DNA of 33,504 nucleotides from Pirellulales bacterium (GTDB lineage: Bacteria; Planctomycetota; Planctomycetia; Pirellulales; JADZDJ01). The notes under the pieces were generated by a model. The model worked only from the letters and a program-made list of their open reading frames with translations, made no database searches and was not told where the DNA came from. The DNA lies in assembly GCA_035656635.1 (NCBI GenBank), contig DASRSD010000074.1, positions 1-33,504 of the forward strand, read 5' to 3'. Position numbers and translations under genes: made by a program. Of the stretch, positions 26,222 through 33,504 are shown one piece after another (the first letter of the stretch is position 1; the number at the start of each line of letters is the position of its first letter).

Positions 26222-26573
26222 GATAGGCTCCTGCTGCGAACGCACACGGACAAGAAAGACGGCTTGGCGAGAGCGGAGAAGATGCTGTCAGCGAGCATGA
26301 GCTTTATAATCGCTTAAACCTCGCGCCAGCCTCCCACCCAATTTCACTAACGTAATAGATGTGAATATCCAACTCAAGGGTCAGCGGCTCAGCTACGGAA
26401 CGTTTGCGCCGACGAATTCACCGTGTCGCCAGCGTGTTCTCCAGATTTCTTCTCGATTTCTGAGTTTTGAAAAAAATTCGCGCGCACATTTGCATGGAAT
26501 TTCGTTACGCAAATTTTTTGTTGCAGTTGCAATTCCCCCACGCCCCCATTTCCAGCGTGCTCGAAAAAAATGG

Positions 26574-26600
26574 TTGACAAAGTTACACCGCGCTGATAGT
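26574..26600 (+). promoter_or_regulatory. Possible promoter of the peroxidase gene
   Basis: A perfect -35 box TTGACA (26574-26579) is followed after 15 bp by GATAGT, a four-of-six -10 box. The spacing is short, so this is a weak call. It would leave a leader of about 300 bases that includes the palindrome at 26804. Confidence 0.3.
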
Positions 26601-26803
26601 TTCGCAAATGCAGGGGACGAACCCGCCTTTTTTTGACGAGCTGGCACTCGTTGCTTTTCTTGTTCCGCGGGAAGTTGGTTACATCGCACGCCTCTGCCCC
26701 GTCGCACCAATCGGTTTTTGCACCAGCGCGAGAATAAATTCAGTGGCGCGCTGACGGCGCTAGCTTTCCCGCGGCAACAATAATAGACGGAGCTTATCTA
26801 AAT

Positions 26804-26837
26804 CCGGCGCAGTCACTGCGCCGGTGTGGGGATTTTT
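26804..26837 (+). terminator. Perfect palindrome with T-run in the peroxidase leader (possible attenuator or terminator)
   Basis: CCGGCGCAGT and ACTGCGCCGG pair perfectly around a single C (26804-26824), followed by TGTGGGGA and TTTTT (26833-26837). The stem is strong, but the eight-base gap before the T-run is longer than usual for an intrinsic terminator. It stands about 70 bases before the peroxidase ATG, so read-through control or an operator are alternatives. Confidence 0.4.
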
Positions 26838-26905
26838 CTATGTGCACGTTCGTGCACTTTGTTTAAGAAGGGGCTTTTTCATGCGCCAATCGCCAGGAGT
26901 AAACC

Positions 26906-29077
26906 ATGAGAAAGATGAAAAACGGAACCAGTCGTTTGATCGAGCTTCTCGAAGCCGCCGCACTCACAGGGAGTTTCAAACCGCAAAAGAGATTCAAATC
27001 CAACCTCCATGGCCCGGAAGAGCTGGAAAAACGAAATATGATGACAGCATCCAGCGCGCTGTCCATTCTGCCGTCGGAGCCCATCAATGGAGTTGGCAAT
27101 AACGTTGCCAATCCCACCTGGGGCGCAGCCGATACCGATTTTAGTCGATTGGCTGCCGCACTGTTTGGCGACGGCATTTCGTCGCCCAATGGCCAATCGC
27201 TTCCTTCAGCACGGACTATTTCGAATTCGATCGCCGATCAGGATCTGGCTGGCATCGAGCAAGATTTGAACAACACCCGGGGCATGTCCGACTTCGTGTA
27301 TGCTTGGGGCCAGTTCATCGATCATGACATCGACCTGACCGAAGGCGGCTCGGTGGCGATGAACATTCCCATTACCGCGGGCGATGCGACCTTCGATCCG
27401 ACCGATCAGGGCGATCTTTCCATTGCCTTTGATCGGTCACAAATTGCGACCGGTACCGGCGTCAGCACCCCCGCACAGTACGTCAACAAAATTACATCGT
27501 ATATCGACGGCTCCATGATTTACGGTTCCGATGCGGCCACCGCAGCGGCGTTGCGCACCTTCTCGGGCGGCCTGCTCAAGACCAGCGCCGGCAATTTGTT
27601 GCCGTACAACACCATGGGTTTGAACATGGCCGACAACATTGGCGTGCCAGAAGATACGTTGTTTGCAGCCGGCGATGTGCGCGCTAACGAGAACGTTGAA
27701 TTGTCGAATCTGACCACGCTGTTTGTCCGCGAGCACAATTCCCAAGCGGCTTTGCTGGCCAAGCAGCATCCCACTTGGACCGACGAGCAGCTTTACCAAG
27801 CGGCGCGACAAATCGTGATTGGCGAAATTCAGTCGATCACCTACAACGAGTGGCTGCCGGCCCTCATGGGCAACCACGCGCTGACGCCGTACAAGGGTTA
27901 CAATGCGAATGTCAATCCGTCGATTAGCGTCGAGTTCTCCAGTGCCGCGTTTCGGCTGCACACGCTGCTGGACGATGATGTGGAGTTCGTCAACAACAAC
28001 GGTACTCCCAACACCAGCATTGAAGGGGGCGAGCTGCCCTTGGCCGCCGATTTCTTTCAGCCCCAGATCGTTGCCATTCCCGGCGAAGTGGCGGCCAATT
28101 TGAAGTACTTGGCCAGCGACTTGGCTCAGGACGTGGACGAGCAGACGGTCGACGGACTGCGCAATGCTCTGTTTCCCGATGCGCCGATCTTGGGCAACGT
28201 TGAGGTGGGAGCGAGCGATTTGATTGCCGACGACATTCAGCGCGGGCGTGACGAGGGAGATCCGACATATAACCAAATGCGCATTGAGCTGGGCGAAAGG
28301 CCGGTCACGTCTTTTGCGCAAATTACGTCGAACCCTCAGTTGCAGGCGGAGCTGAAGCAAATTTACGGCAACGTCAACAACGTCGAGTTATTCGTGGGAC
28401 TGATGGCCGAGAATCATTTGCCAGGGTCTTCGCTTGGTCAAACAGAACAAGCTATTCTGGCGCAACAGTTCCAGGCGGTCCGCGATGGCGATCGTTATTT
28501 TTACGCCAACGCAGATTCGCCCCAGCTGGTGAATCAATTGAATAACACCACGCTGGCGCAGATTATTGAGCGGAACACCAGCATCACCAATCTGCAGCAA
28601 GATGTGTTCTTGTTCCGCGCCTCGATTTCGGGAACCGTTTCCAACGGCATGTTCCAGACCAATCCTTCACCGTTTGGATTTGGTGGACCGAGTGGCGGAT
28701 TTGGTGGCGGTGGATTTGGAGAAGGTGGATTCGGCGGCGGGGGATTCGGCGGCGGTCAAAATGGCCAAGGAGTGGCTGGTATGACTGTCAATTTGATCGA
28801 CGCAGATGGGGATATGGTTGCCACCACCACGACCAATGCTCGCGGTCAATACAGTTTCAATGTCACCGAAGCTGGGCAGTACCAGGTGCAATTGGCCGCG
28901 GCCCATGCTACGCAAGTGCTCAGCAAGGTTGTAGGAATTACTCGGGGAGATCTGTTTCTCAACGGTATTGATTTCCAATTGCAATTGCCCGGTCGGGGCG
29001 GACATGGTTCGGGAATAAGTTTTTGGAATGCCCAGGACGATTCGAATGAGAATTGGTCGTGGGACAACTGGTCCTGA
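26906..29077 (+). CDS. Secreted animal-type haem peroxidase with Gly-rich linker and C-terminal beta domain
   Basis: A 723-residue protein of the animal haem peroxidase (myeloperoxidase/peroxinectin-like) superfamily. The N-terminal 50 residues are basic and contain LEKRNMMTA, resembling the LEPR-XLL motif common at the N-terminus of planctomycete surface proteins, instead of a standard signal peptide. The distal haem His is likely His140 (YAWGQFIDHDIDL). The proximal His is likely His352 (FSSAAFRLHTLLDDD). Between them, DVRANENVELSNLTTLFVRE matches the family's conserved helix. After the catalytic domain, a stretch of repeated GGFGGGGFGEGG (about 590-617) leads to a beta-sandwich of SdrD-B/carboxypeptidase-regulatory type (AGMTVNLIDADGDMVATTTT, QYSFNVTEAG; about 622-715). 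The start ATG has AGGAG six bases upstream. It probably uses peroxide outside the cytoplasm; its substrate is unknown. Confidence 0.92.
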   Translation: MRKMKNGTSRLIELLEAAALTGSFKPQKRFKSNLHGPEELEKRNMMTASSALSILPSEPINGVGNNVANPTWGAADTDFSRLAAALFGDGISSPNGQSLPSARTISNSIADQDLAGIEQDLNNTRGMSDFVYAWGQFIDHDIDLTEGGSVAMNIPITAGDATFDPTDQGDLSIAFDRSQIATGTGVSTPAQYVNKITSYIDGSMIYGSDAATAAALRTFSGGLLKTSAGNLLPYNTMGLNMADNIGVPEDTLFAAGDVRANENVELSNLTTLFVREHNSQAALLAKQHPTWTDEQLYQAARQIVIGEIQSITYNEWLPALMGNHALTPYKGYNANVNPSISVEFSSAAFRLHTLLDDDVEFVNNNGTPNTSIEGGELPLAADFFQPQIVAIPGEVAANLKYLASDLAQDVDEQTVDGLRNALFPDAPILGNVEVGASDLIADDIQRGRDEGDPTYNQMRIELGERPVTSFAQITSNPQLQAELKQIYGNVNNVELFVGLMAENHLPGSSLGQTEQAILAQQFQAVRDGDRYFYANADSPQLVNQLNNTTLAQIIERNTSITNLQQDVFLFRASISGTVSNGMFQTNPSPFGFGGPSGGFGGGGFGEGGFGGGGFGGGQNGQGVAGMTVNLIDADGDMVATTTTNARGQYSFNVTEAGQYQVQLAAAHATQVLSKVVGITRGDLFLNGIDFQLQLPGRGGHGSGISFWNAQDDSNENWSWDNWS

Positions 29078-29290
29078 GCTAACAGGTCGGTTGGTTCTAC
29101 CGGCGTTGGGTGCGCAGGCGGAGTCTTCGCTCGCATCTTTCTGCCCGGTAGAGCCAAGGGGCTAGAACACAGCAAGCGACACGCGGCGGTGGGAATCGCT
29201 AGGCGCTAGGGGCGGCCTCCGCTTACAATGGTGGTAACACGCCGGCGTTATTTCCGTTGCTCGCCACCTACCTTTCAGGACGAATTATCG

Positions 29291-30625
29291 ATGCACCGCC
29301 CAATCGCCGCCGCGGGTTCGCAAACAGATCGTTGGAGATTCCGTGGGCTCGGCAGTGCCGCATCGATAGCCATGATTTTCGCGCTGGCTGCGCCGGTAAA
29401 TTCGCTCGCCGATGAGAGCGGCGCGGCAAGTCAAAACCCGCTGGGTGCATCAAATAGCGCCAAATCTGGCGATCCTGCGACAACTCAGCCGAAGGACGAT
29501 GTGGCCAGTCTGATTAAGAAATTAGGGGACGATTTATTCGCCGTCCGCGAAGCGGCTGCCAACCAATTGGCCAAAAATGGAATTGCCGCCAGGCCACAGT
29601 TAATGATGGCGCTATCAAGCTCCGATGCTGAGGTGCGCTTCCGCGCGCGTCACATCTTGGCCGTAGTGGTGGAGGCCGATTTTCAAAAACGTCTGGCGGC
29701 ATTCAGTGCCGACATCGATGGCAAGCAAAATTTGAGCATGCCCGCCTGGACAGCATTCAAGCGTGTTGCGGGCGGCGATCCGGCGGCGCGCGATGTTTTC
29801 GTCGAAATGCAACAATCGGAATCGACATTGTTGGAAGCGTATGAAGAAGGTCCAAAAGCCGCAGCCGAAATGTTGCGCATGCGGGCGGCATCGGAGCCGA
29901 CAGTGAACGTGGGCCGTGGCCGAACCGTCGTTCAACCAACGGTTTCAAATTTAGGTTCCATCCTGACATGGTTATTGGTCGTCAGCGATCCCGACGTGCC
30001 ACTCAGTGACGACATCACCGCCTATGCCATCCAATTGCCGCGGAAAAAAATTATCCAGGAAGCCGCGCTGAATAGCTCCCACGACACGAATCCGCAGCGC
30101 GAGGTGTGCCGAAAAGTTTTAGGCCGCTGGATGCAACGCAACGATTTGGCCAGCCCGCTGATGATGCAAAATCTGATTTATGCGGCGGAGTTTAATTTGA
30201 AGGAAGGAGTCACGCCTGCCGCGGCGGTGCTTAAGATGCAACAATCGCCAGCTAATTTCAAGTCGATGGCGCTCTTAATAATCCAACGGTTCGGCACGAA
30301 AGAACACCTGCCGCTGGCACAGGCGCTGCTGGAAGATCATCAACTATGTTTCGACGGTGTCGGCAATAATCAGCCCACCCAAGTGCAATTACGCGATGTC
30401 GCTTTGGTCACCACGATTGTGCTTTCCGAGCAAGATCCCACGAAATTTGGATTCGATCATTTTGTGCCTTTAGGCCATTCGCTTCCCAATCTTAACACCA
30501 TTGCCTTCGCCAGCGACACCGATCGCCAAGCAGCCTTCCAAAAGTGGCAGGAATGGCAAGCTGGGCAGAGACAAGCAATGGGCGAAAAGCCGGCGTCGAA
30601 ATCGGGATCGGAAAAGACCGAATAA
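29291..30625 (+). CDS. Secreted HEAT-like repeat protein of unknown function
   Basis: About 444 residues. A basic N-terminus and a hydrophobic core (GSAASIAMIFALAAPVNSLA) predict a signal peptide ending near residue 45. After a low-complexity linker, residues about 75-140 form HEAT/armadillo-like helices (LIKKLGDDLFAVREAAANQL, SSSDAEVRFRARHILAVVVE). This DDxFAVREAA pattern is, as I recall, frequent in planctomycete periplasmic proteins. The remaining 300 residues are helical, without a recognisable active site, and include KFGFDHFVPLGHSLPNLNT near the end. I chose ATG 29291 for its signal peptide; an in-frame ATG at 29228 would add 21 residues. CAGGA lies about ten bases upstream. It follows the peroxidase gene by 213 bp in the same direction, but a shared role is not shown. 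Function is unknown. Confidence 0.78.
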   Translation: MHRPIAAAGSQTDRWRFRGLGSAASIAMIFALAAPVNSLADESGAASQNPLGASNSAKSGDPATTQPKDDVASLIKKLGDDLFAVREAAANQLAKNGIAARPQLMMALSSSDAEVRFRARHILAVVVEADFQKRLAAFSADIDGKQNLSMPAWTAFKRVAGGDPAARDVFVEMQQSESTLLEAYEEGPKAAAEMLRMRAASEPTVNVGRGRTVVQPTVSNLGSILTWLLVVSDPDVPLSDDITAYAIQLPRKKIIQEAALNSSHDTNPQREVCRKVLGRWMQRNDLASPLMMQNLIYAAEFNLKEGVTPAAAVLKMQQSPANFKSMALLIIQRFGTKEHLPLAQALLEDHQLCFDGVGNNQPTQVQLRDVALVTTIVLSEQDPTKFGFDHFVPLGHSLPNLNTIAFASDTDRQAAFQKWQEWQAGQRQAMGEKPASKSGSEKTE

Positions 30626-30853
30626 CTGATTTGTTTATCCCATTTTGACATCTAGCATTCGTAACTTGCCGATAAATACCAAGGCGAGTTGAGAGGCAGT
30701 GCTGATAGCACACGGATGGTGCGGCTTCTCTTGACGCCTGTCGCCGAACCTGAGAAAAGACCTGCCCGTCCATGCGTTTGACGCGCAGCCGATGTCTTTC
30801 TCAGTTGCCGTCAAATGGTCGGATTCACGTCGAATTGGAAAGAGGATGTTCCA

Positions 30854-31447
30854 ATGACCCGCGTTATGTCGTGCTCGTTTGTGACCTTGTTGGCAGCTTG
30901 TGTCGGTTGTCATTCGCCGTATTACGCCGATCAAGGCGCGCTGGCCGGCGGCTTGGGAGGCGCGGGTTTGGGTGCGCTCATCGGCAGCGCTAGCGGACAT
31001 ACTGGAGCCGGCGCCGCCATTGGCGCAGCAGCAGGCGCCATTTCCGGCGGTTTGGTGGGGGGCGCGCTCGACAACATCGACGCCAAGAACCGCGCACAAA
31101 TTGCCGCAGCCACCGGCCATCCCCTCTCTGCCGTCAGCGTGAACGATGTAATTGCCATGACCCGCTCGGGCATCGACGAGCAAATTGTAGTGAATCAGAT
31201 TGCCACTTCCGGGCTGCAACGGCCGCTCTTAGCCAACGATGTTATTTATTTGCAGCAGAACGGCGTTAGCCCGCACGTAATTTCGATTATGCAGCAAACG
31301 CGCGTGGCCGTGGCCTCGCCACCGCCGGGCACCGTGGTTGTTCCTGGCGGTCCGCCGCCGGTTGTCGTGGCCGATCCTTACTGGGGTCCGCGCTATTACC
31401 ATCCCTATTACGGCCCGCGCTACGGCGTCACCGTGATCGAACGGTAA
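30854..31447 (+). CDS. Small glycine-zipper lipoprotein
   Basis: 197 residues. The signal peptide MTRVMSCSFVTLLAAC ends in a lipobox (LAAC, Cys16), so lipid attachment to a membrane is likely. Residues about 25-70 are a glycine zipper of the type found in outer-membrane lipoproteins (GALAGGLGGAGLGALIGSAS, GAAAGAISGGLVGGALDN). A middle region (about 90-150) has two similar helical units, VNDVIAMTRSGIDEQIVVNQ and LANDVIYLQQNGVSPHVISI, suggesting an internal duplication. The tail is Pro/Val- and Tyr-rich (YWGPRYYHPYYGPRYG). ATG 30854 has GAGGATGTTCC upstream; an in-frame ATG at 30815 would place the signal peptide internally. It converges with the HINT gene 74 bp away. Precise function is unknown; envelope integrity or stress is a guess from the family. 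Confidence 0.83.
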   Translation: MTRVMSCSFVTLLAACVGCHSPYYADQGALAGGLGGAGLGALIGSASGHTGAGAAIGAAAGAISGGLVGGALDNIDAKNRAQIAAATGHPLSAVSVNDVIAMTRSGIDEQIVVNQIATSGLQRPLLANDVIYLQQNGVSPHVISIMQQTRVAVASPPPGTVVVPGGPPPVVVADPYWGPRYYHPYYGPRYGVTVIER

Positions 31448-31521
31448 GCGTCCGGCGTCATCATCGAATCAGCGGCTGCTTTCTGGGCGGCTTTGCTGCG
31501 CAGATTTGTAATGAGCAAGCG

Positions 31522-33384
31522 CTACTTCGCTTCGGCCAAACCCGGAACCGTGGCCAGGGTTGGCCCACGCAGCAAATTGTCATGCACCAGCAGTTTCGCG
31601 CCGCTGACAAAGTAATCGTGAAAATCGGCCACGACTAGGTTGAAGCACACGGCCTCATCGCTCGGCTCCGCGCTATCAATCTGCACCATCCCATGCGCCG
31701 TGTGTAACCATTGGCCCGCTTTTAGTTCCTTGGCCATTTGCCAGCCAATGCCGTCGACCCAAAACGGATGCCCCTTTGCACACCGAATAATTTGCTCGCC
31801 AAGGCAAATCTGAATTAAAGGGCTAATCGGGCGCACGAACGTGCCCACCACTGGTTTGTAGGCAATTTCTCCAGTTTCCGAATTCTGCGCCAGCACTAGT
31901 TCCCCAACTTTGATATTTTCAATCTGCATCGGGCCGGTCATCGTCCACACTGGGGTGCCAGCGACAAAGCAGTCAGCTCGGCGGACAATTTGAGTGAACT
32001 CCGTCGGTTTCTCCGGCGGGGAATAATATTCGTTTTCATCCAGCCACCAATTCCACCATGCCGAGGGTTCATCTCCGAGTTGCTGACCGGTCGCCGTTTC
32101 TAAGACTGTCGCCAGGACCGTGTTAAACTTTGCGGCATTTTCATTTAGGCTTTCCACCTGCTTCAAAGTCACCATTTTTTGTTCGAGAAACATGAACTGC
32201 GTATGCGTGCCACGGTGCCCAACCACGTTCTCGATACTTTCTAGTCTGTTCTCTGTGGGGCCCTCCTGAAATAGCAGCAGTCCGGAATTTAACCGCGACA
32301 AATTTTGCACCTCGTCGGTCACTTGGATCGGTGCGCGAAGTGCCGACACCAAAACCGGTACATACGAGTACATGGATCGCGATCTCAAATCGTATGCTGC
32401 GCCTTTTCGCACTTCATCATACGGAGAATATAGTGCCATTCGCACGAGCGCATCTGTCGCGGCCTGCTGCGTCATGGCTGCCAAACTCGCGATGACTGCA
32501 TTGCCTACTGCGATTCCGCCATTGGACAACTCTTTTTCCAAGCTAGGAATGGCCGCAGGATCGCGGATGGCACGAATATTGTTGAGCATATCGTCGTGCG
32601 AAGAGTTCGGGTGATTTTGCAGTTGTTGACGCCAGCTATAAATTCGTGATTTCCATTCTTGAGAATCGGTCATCAATTGTCTGTCTCGGTCCCTCACATC
32701 ATCAAGCTGCGCCTTAGGAATCATTTCTCCGCGGTATTCTACTAAACCGAGCTTGCCAATTGCTTCCTTATTGTTCGGATCCAGATCGAGCGCGAACAGC
32801 AAGTGTGCCCGCTGCTGTTCTTTGAGGCCTGCCTTTTCGCACCAGCGGGCCAAATTGAGTTGCTCGTCGGCTGTGGCGCCGGCTTGATCGCGCAGTTGGC
32901 GATACTCGTCCAACTTGGCCGAATGCGCATCGTGCTTGGCGGCTTCGTCAATCGATACCCAGCCCGTGTTCGATTTTATTTCGCCCCGTTGCCAATGCGC
33001 TGCCGCATAATCGGGCGCAATCGCCAGCGCTTGTTTCAACAGCGTATCGCACTCGGCGGATTTACCATCCGCTTCCGCTTGCAACGCCTGCTGCACCCAC
33101 TTCGCCGCCTGATCGGCTTTCACATTCGCTGGCTGCGCCGCTGGTTGCTGTTTGCCTGCCGCCGGAGCATCTGCTGCACGGCACATCGCCGCTCCCAAAA
33201 CCACGGCACTAAAAGCCAGCGCCGCCAGTACGCTACCAAGCTGCCCACATAGCTTCCCAAGCAGGCGAGTCTGTTCACGTAGGCGAGTCTCTCCGAGACT
33301 CGCAGTCGCGTTTCGGAGAAACGCGACTACGCGAAACGCCGCCAATGCGATGCCACAAGCATTATTCGCAAAAGAGTTCCGCAT
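31522..33384 (-). CDS. Secreted TPR/HEAT protein with C-terminal HINT domain
   Basis: 620 residues. A long N-region, an unusual insert encoded by a palindromic repeat (33278-33331), then a hydrophobic core (SVLAALAFSAVVLGAAMCRA) with likely cleavage near AADA. TPR-like helices follow (about 90-230, including CDTLLKQALAIAPDYAAAHW and LLFALDLDPNNKEAIGKLGL), then HEAT-like helices (about 265-352). The C-terminus (about 471-603) is a HINT domain: CFVAGTPVWTMTGPMQIENI, GELVLAQNSETGEIAYKPVV, KGHPFWVDGIGW and FHDYFVSGAKLLVHDN. The first Cys and the GHPFW His expected for autoprocessing are present. Only 17 residues follow, with no toxin domain and Leu after the final Asn, so this is not a canonical intein. 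ATG 33384 has AGGAGG six bases upstream, with a small GCCGG-AAA-CCGGC hairpin just before it. Confidence 0.85.
   Translation of the reverse strand: MRNSFANNACGIALAAFRVVAFLRNATASLGETRLREQTRLLGKLCGQLGSVLAALAFSAVVLGAAMCRAADAPAAGKQQPAAQPANVKADQAAKWVQQALQAEADGKSAECDTLLKQALAIAPDYAAAHWQRGEIKSNTGWVSIDEAAKHDAHSAKLDEYRQLRDQAGATADEQLNLARWCEKAGLKEQQRAHLLFALDLDPNNKEAIGKLGLVEYRGEMIPKAQLDDVRDRDRQLMTDSQEWKSRIYSWRQQLQNHPNSSHDDMLNNIRAIRDPAAIPSLEKELSNGGIAVGNAVIASLAAMTQQAATDALVRMALYSPYDEVRKGAAYDLRSRSMYSYVPVLVSALRAPIQVTDEVQNLSRLNSGLLLFQEGPTENRLESIENVVGHRGTHTQFMFLEQKMVTLKQVESLNENAAKFNTVLATVLETATGQQLGDEPSAWWNWWLDENEYYSPPEKPTEFTQIVRRADCFVAGTPVWTMTGPMQIENIKVGELVLAQNSETGEIAYKPVVGTFVRPISPLIQICLGEQIIRCAKGHPFWVDGIGWQMAKELKAGQWLHTAHGMVQIDSAEPSDEAVCFNLVVADFHDYFVSGAKLLVHDNLLRGPTLATVPGLAEAK
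33278..33331. repeat. 54-bp double-hairpin repeat inside a signal-peptide region
   Basis: Two perfect stem-loops in tandem: GCGAGTCTC-TCC-GAGACTCGC (33283-33303) and GTCGCGTTTC-GGA-GAAACGCGAC (33305-33327). They are bounded by CGTAG (33278-33282) and CTACG (33327-33331). The unit is exactly 54 bp (18 codons), so it keeps the frame of the HINT gene. A second AGGCGAGTCT (33263-33272) just beside it may be a fragment of an earlier or partial copy. This resembles intergenic palindromic repeats, here in coding sequence. Confidence 0.75.
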
Positions 33385-33504
33385 GGTTGCCTCCTGCCGG
33401 AAACCGGCATTACGATGCGGCAGATTCGATCGACCCACGAAATTCTCTGTACCCCACGATCATCCCTATCCGCCCGAATTCTACCAAACCTCAGGGGGAT
33501 TTGT

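Larger units (their letters stand above)
26222..26905. other. Divergent intergenic region between rhaA and the peroxidase gene
   Basis: About 680 bp with no supported gene. It should contain the promoters of the rhamnose operon (minus strand) and the peroxidase (plus strand). A minus-strand TATAAA near 26304 is a possible -10 for rhaA but lacks a good -35. The plus strand carries TTGACA at 26574 and a perfect 21-base palindrome with a T-run at 26804-26837. Confidence 0.55.

Noticed and set aside
28675-28760. GGFGGGGF-coding segment as a DNA tandem repeat or phase-variable tract
   Set aside because: The units vary in sequence and length at the DNA level and look like an ordinary Gly-rich linker.
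31580-31972. Intein in the C-terminus of the HINT protein
   Set aside because: No homing endonuclease, only a 17-residue tail, and Leu rather than Cys/Ser/Thr after the final Asn; a HINT domain of the pretoxin/autoprocessing type fits better.

Overview
The window looks like a chromosomal segment of a planctomycete, probably of the Pirellulales type. This is inferred from gene content only. The signs are a secreted haem peroxidase with an N-terminal LEPR-XLL-like motif, a VIT/VWA giant protein behind an ECF sigma factor, HEAT-repeat secreted proteins, a C-terminal HINT domain, sparse Shine-Dalgarno use, and palindromic intergenic repeats I associate with these genomes. No rRNA, tRNA or CRISPR array was seen.

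Layout. 1-513 is the 3' end of a gene that begins outside the window. 757-2055 is a GH5-type glycosidase on the plus strand, converging on a translationally coupled pair on the minus strand: an ECF sigma factor (12581-11925) and a 3284-residue membrane-anchored protein (11928-2074) with LolA-like, FecR-like, VIT, VWA and TPR-like modules. Next come two divergent secreted polysaccharide-active proteins: a pectate-lyase-like beta-helix protein (minus, 12728-14425) and a GH43-like beta-propeller protein (plus, 14512-15723). A large SPFH/band-7 membrane protein follows (minus, 15781-18051).

18052-20280 is a repeat-rich stretch with one complete 970-bp insertion sequence that has 18-bp perfect terminal inverted repeats. 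From 26221 down to 20281 lies an L-rhamnose operon on the minus strand, in the order rhaA (isomerase), rhaT (double ATPase), rhaP (permease), and a single gene in which the second permease (RhaQ) is fused through an extra membrane helix to the rhamnose-binding protein (RhaS). The plus strand then carries the haem peroxidase (26906-29077), a secreted HEAT-like protein (29291-30625) and a glycine-zipper lipoprotein (30854-31447). A minus-strand secreted TPR/HEAT/HINT protein (33384-31522) closes the window.

How the genes fit together. The GH5, pectate-lyase-like and GH43-like enzymes and the rhamnose uptake/isomerase operon suggest use of complex plant or algal polysaccharides containing rhamnose. 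Rhamnulokinase and aldolase are not in the window. The sigma factor and giant protein look like a self-contained envelope-to-transcription signalling unit. The most unusual items are that sigma/giant pair, the RhaQ-RhaS fusion, and a 54-bp double-hairpin repeat that sits in frame inside the signal-peptide region of the HINT protein.
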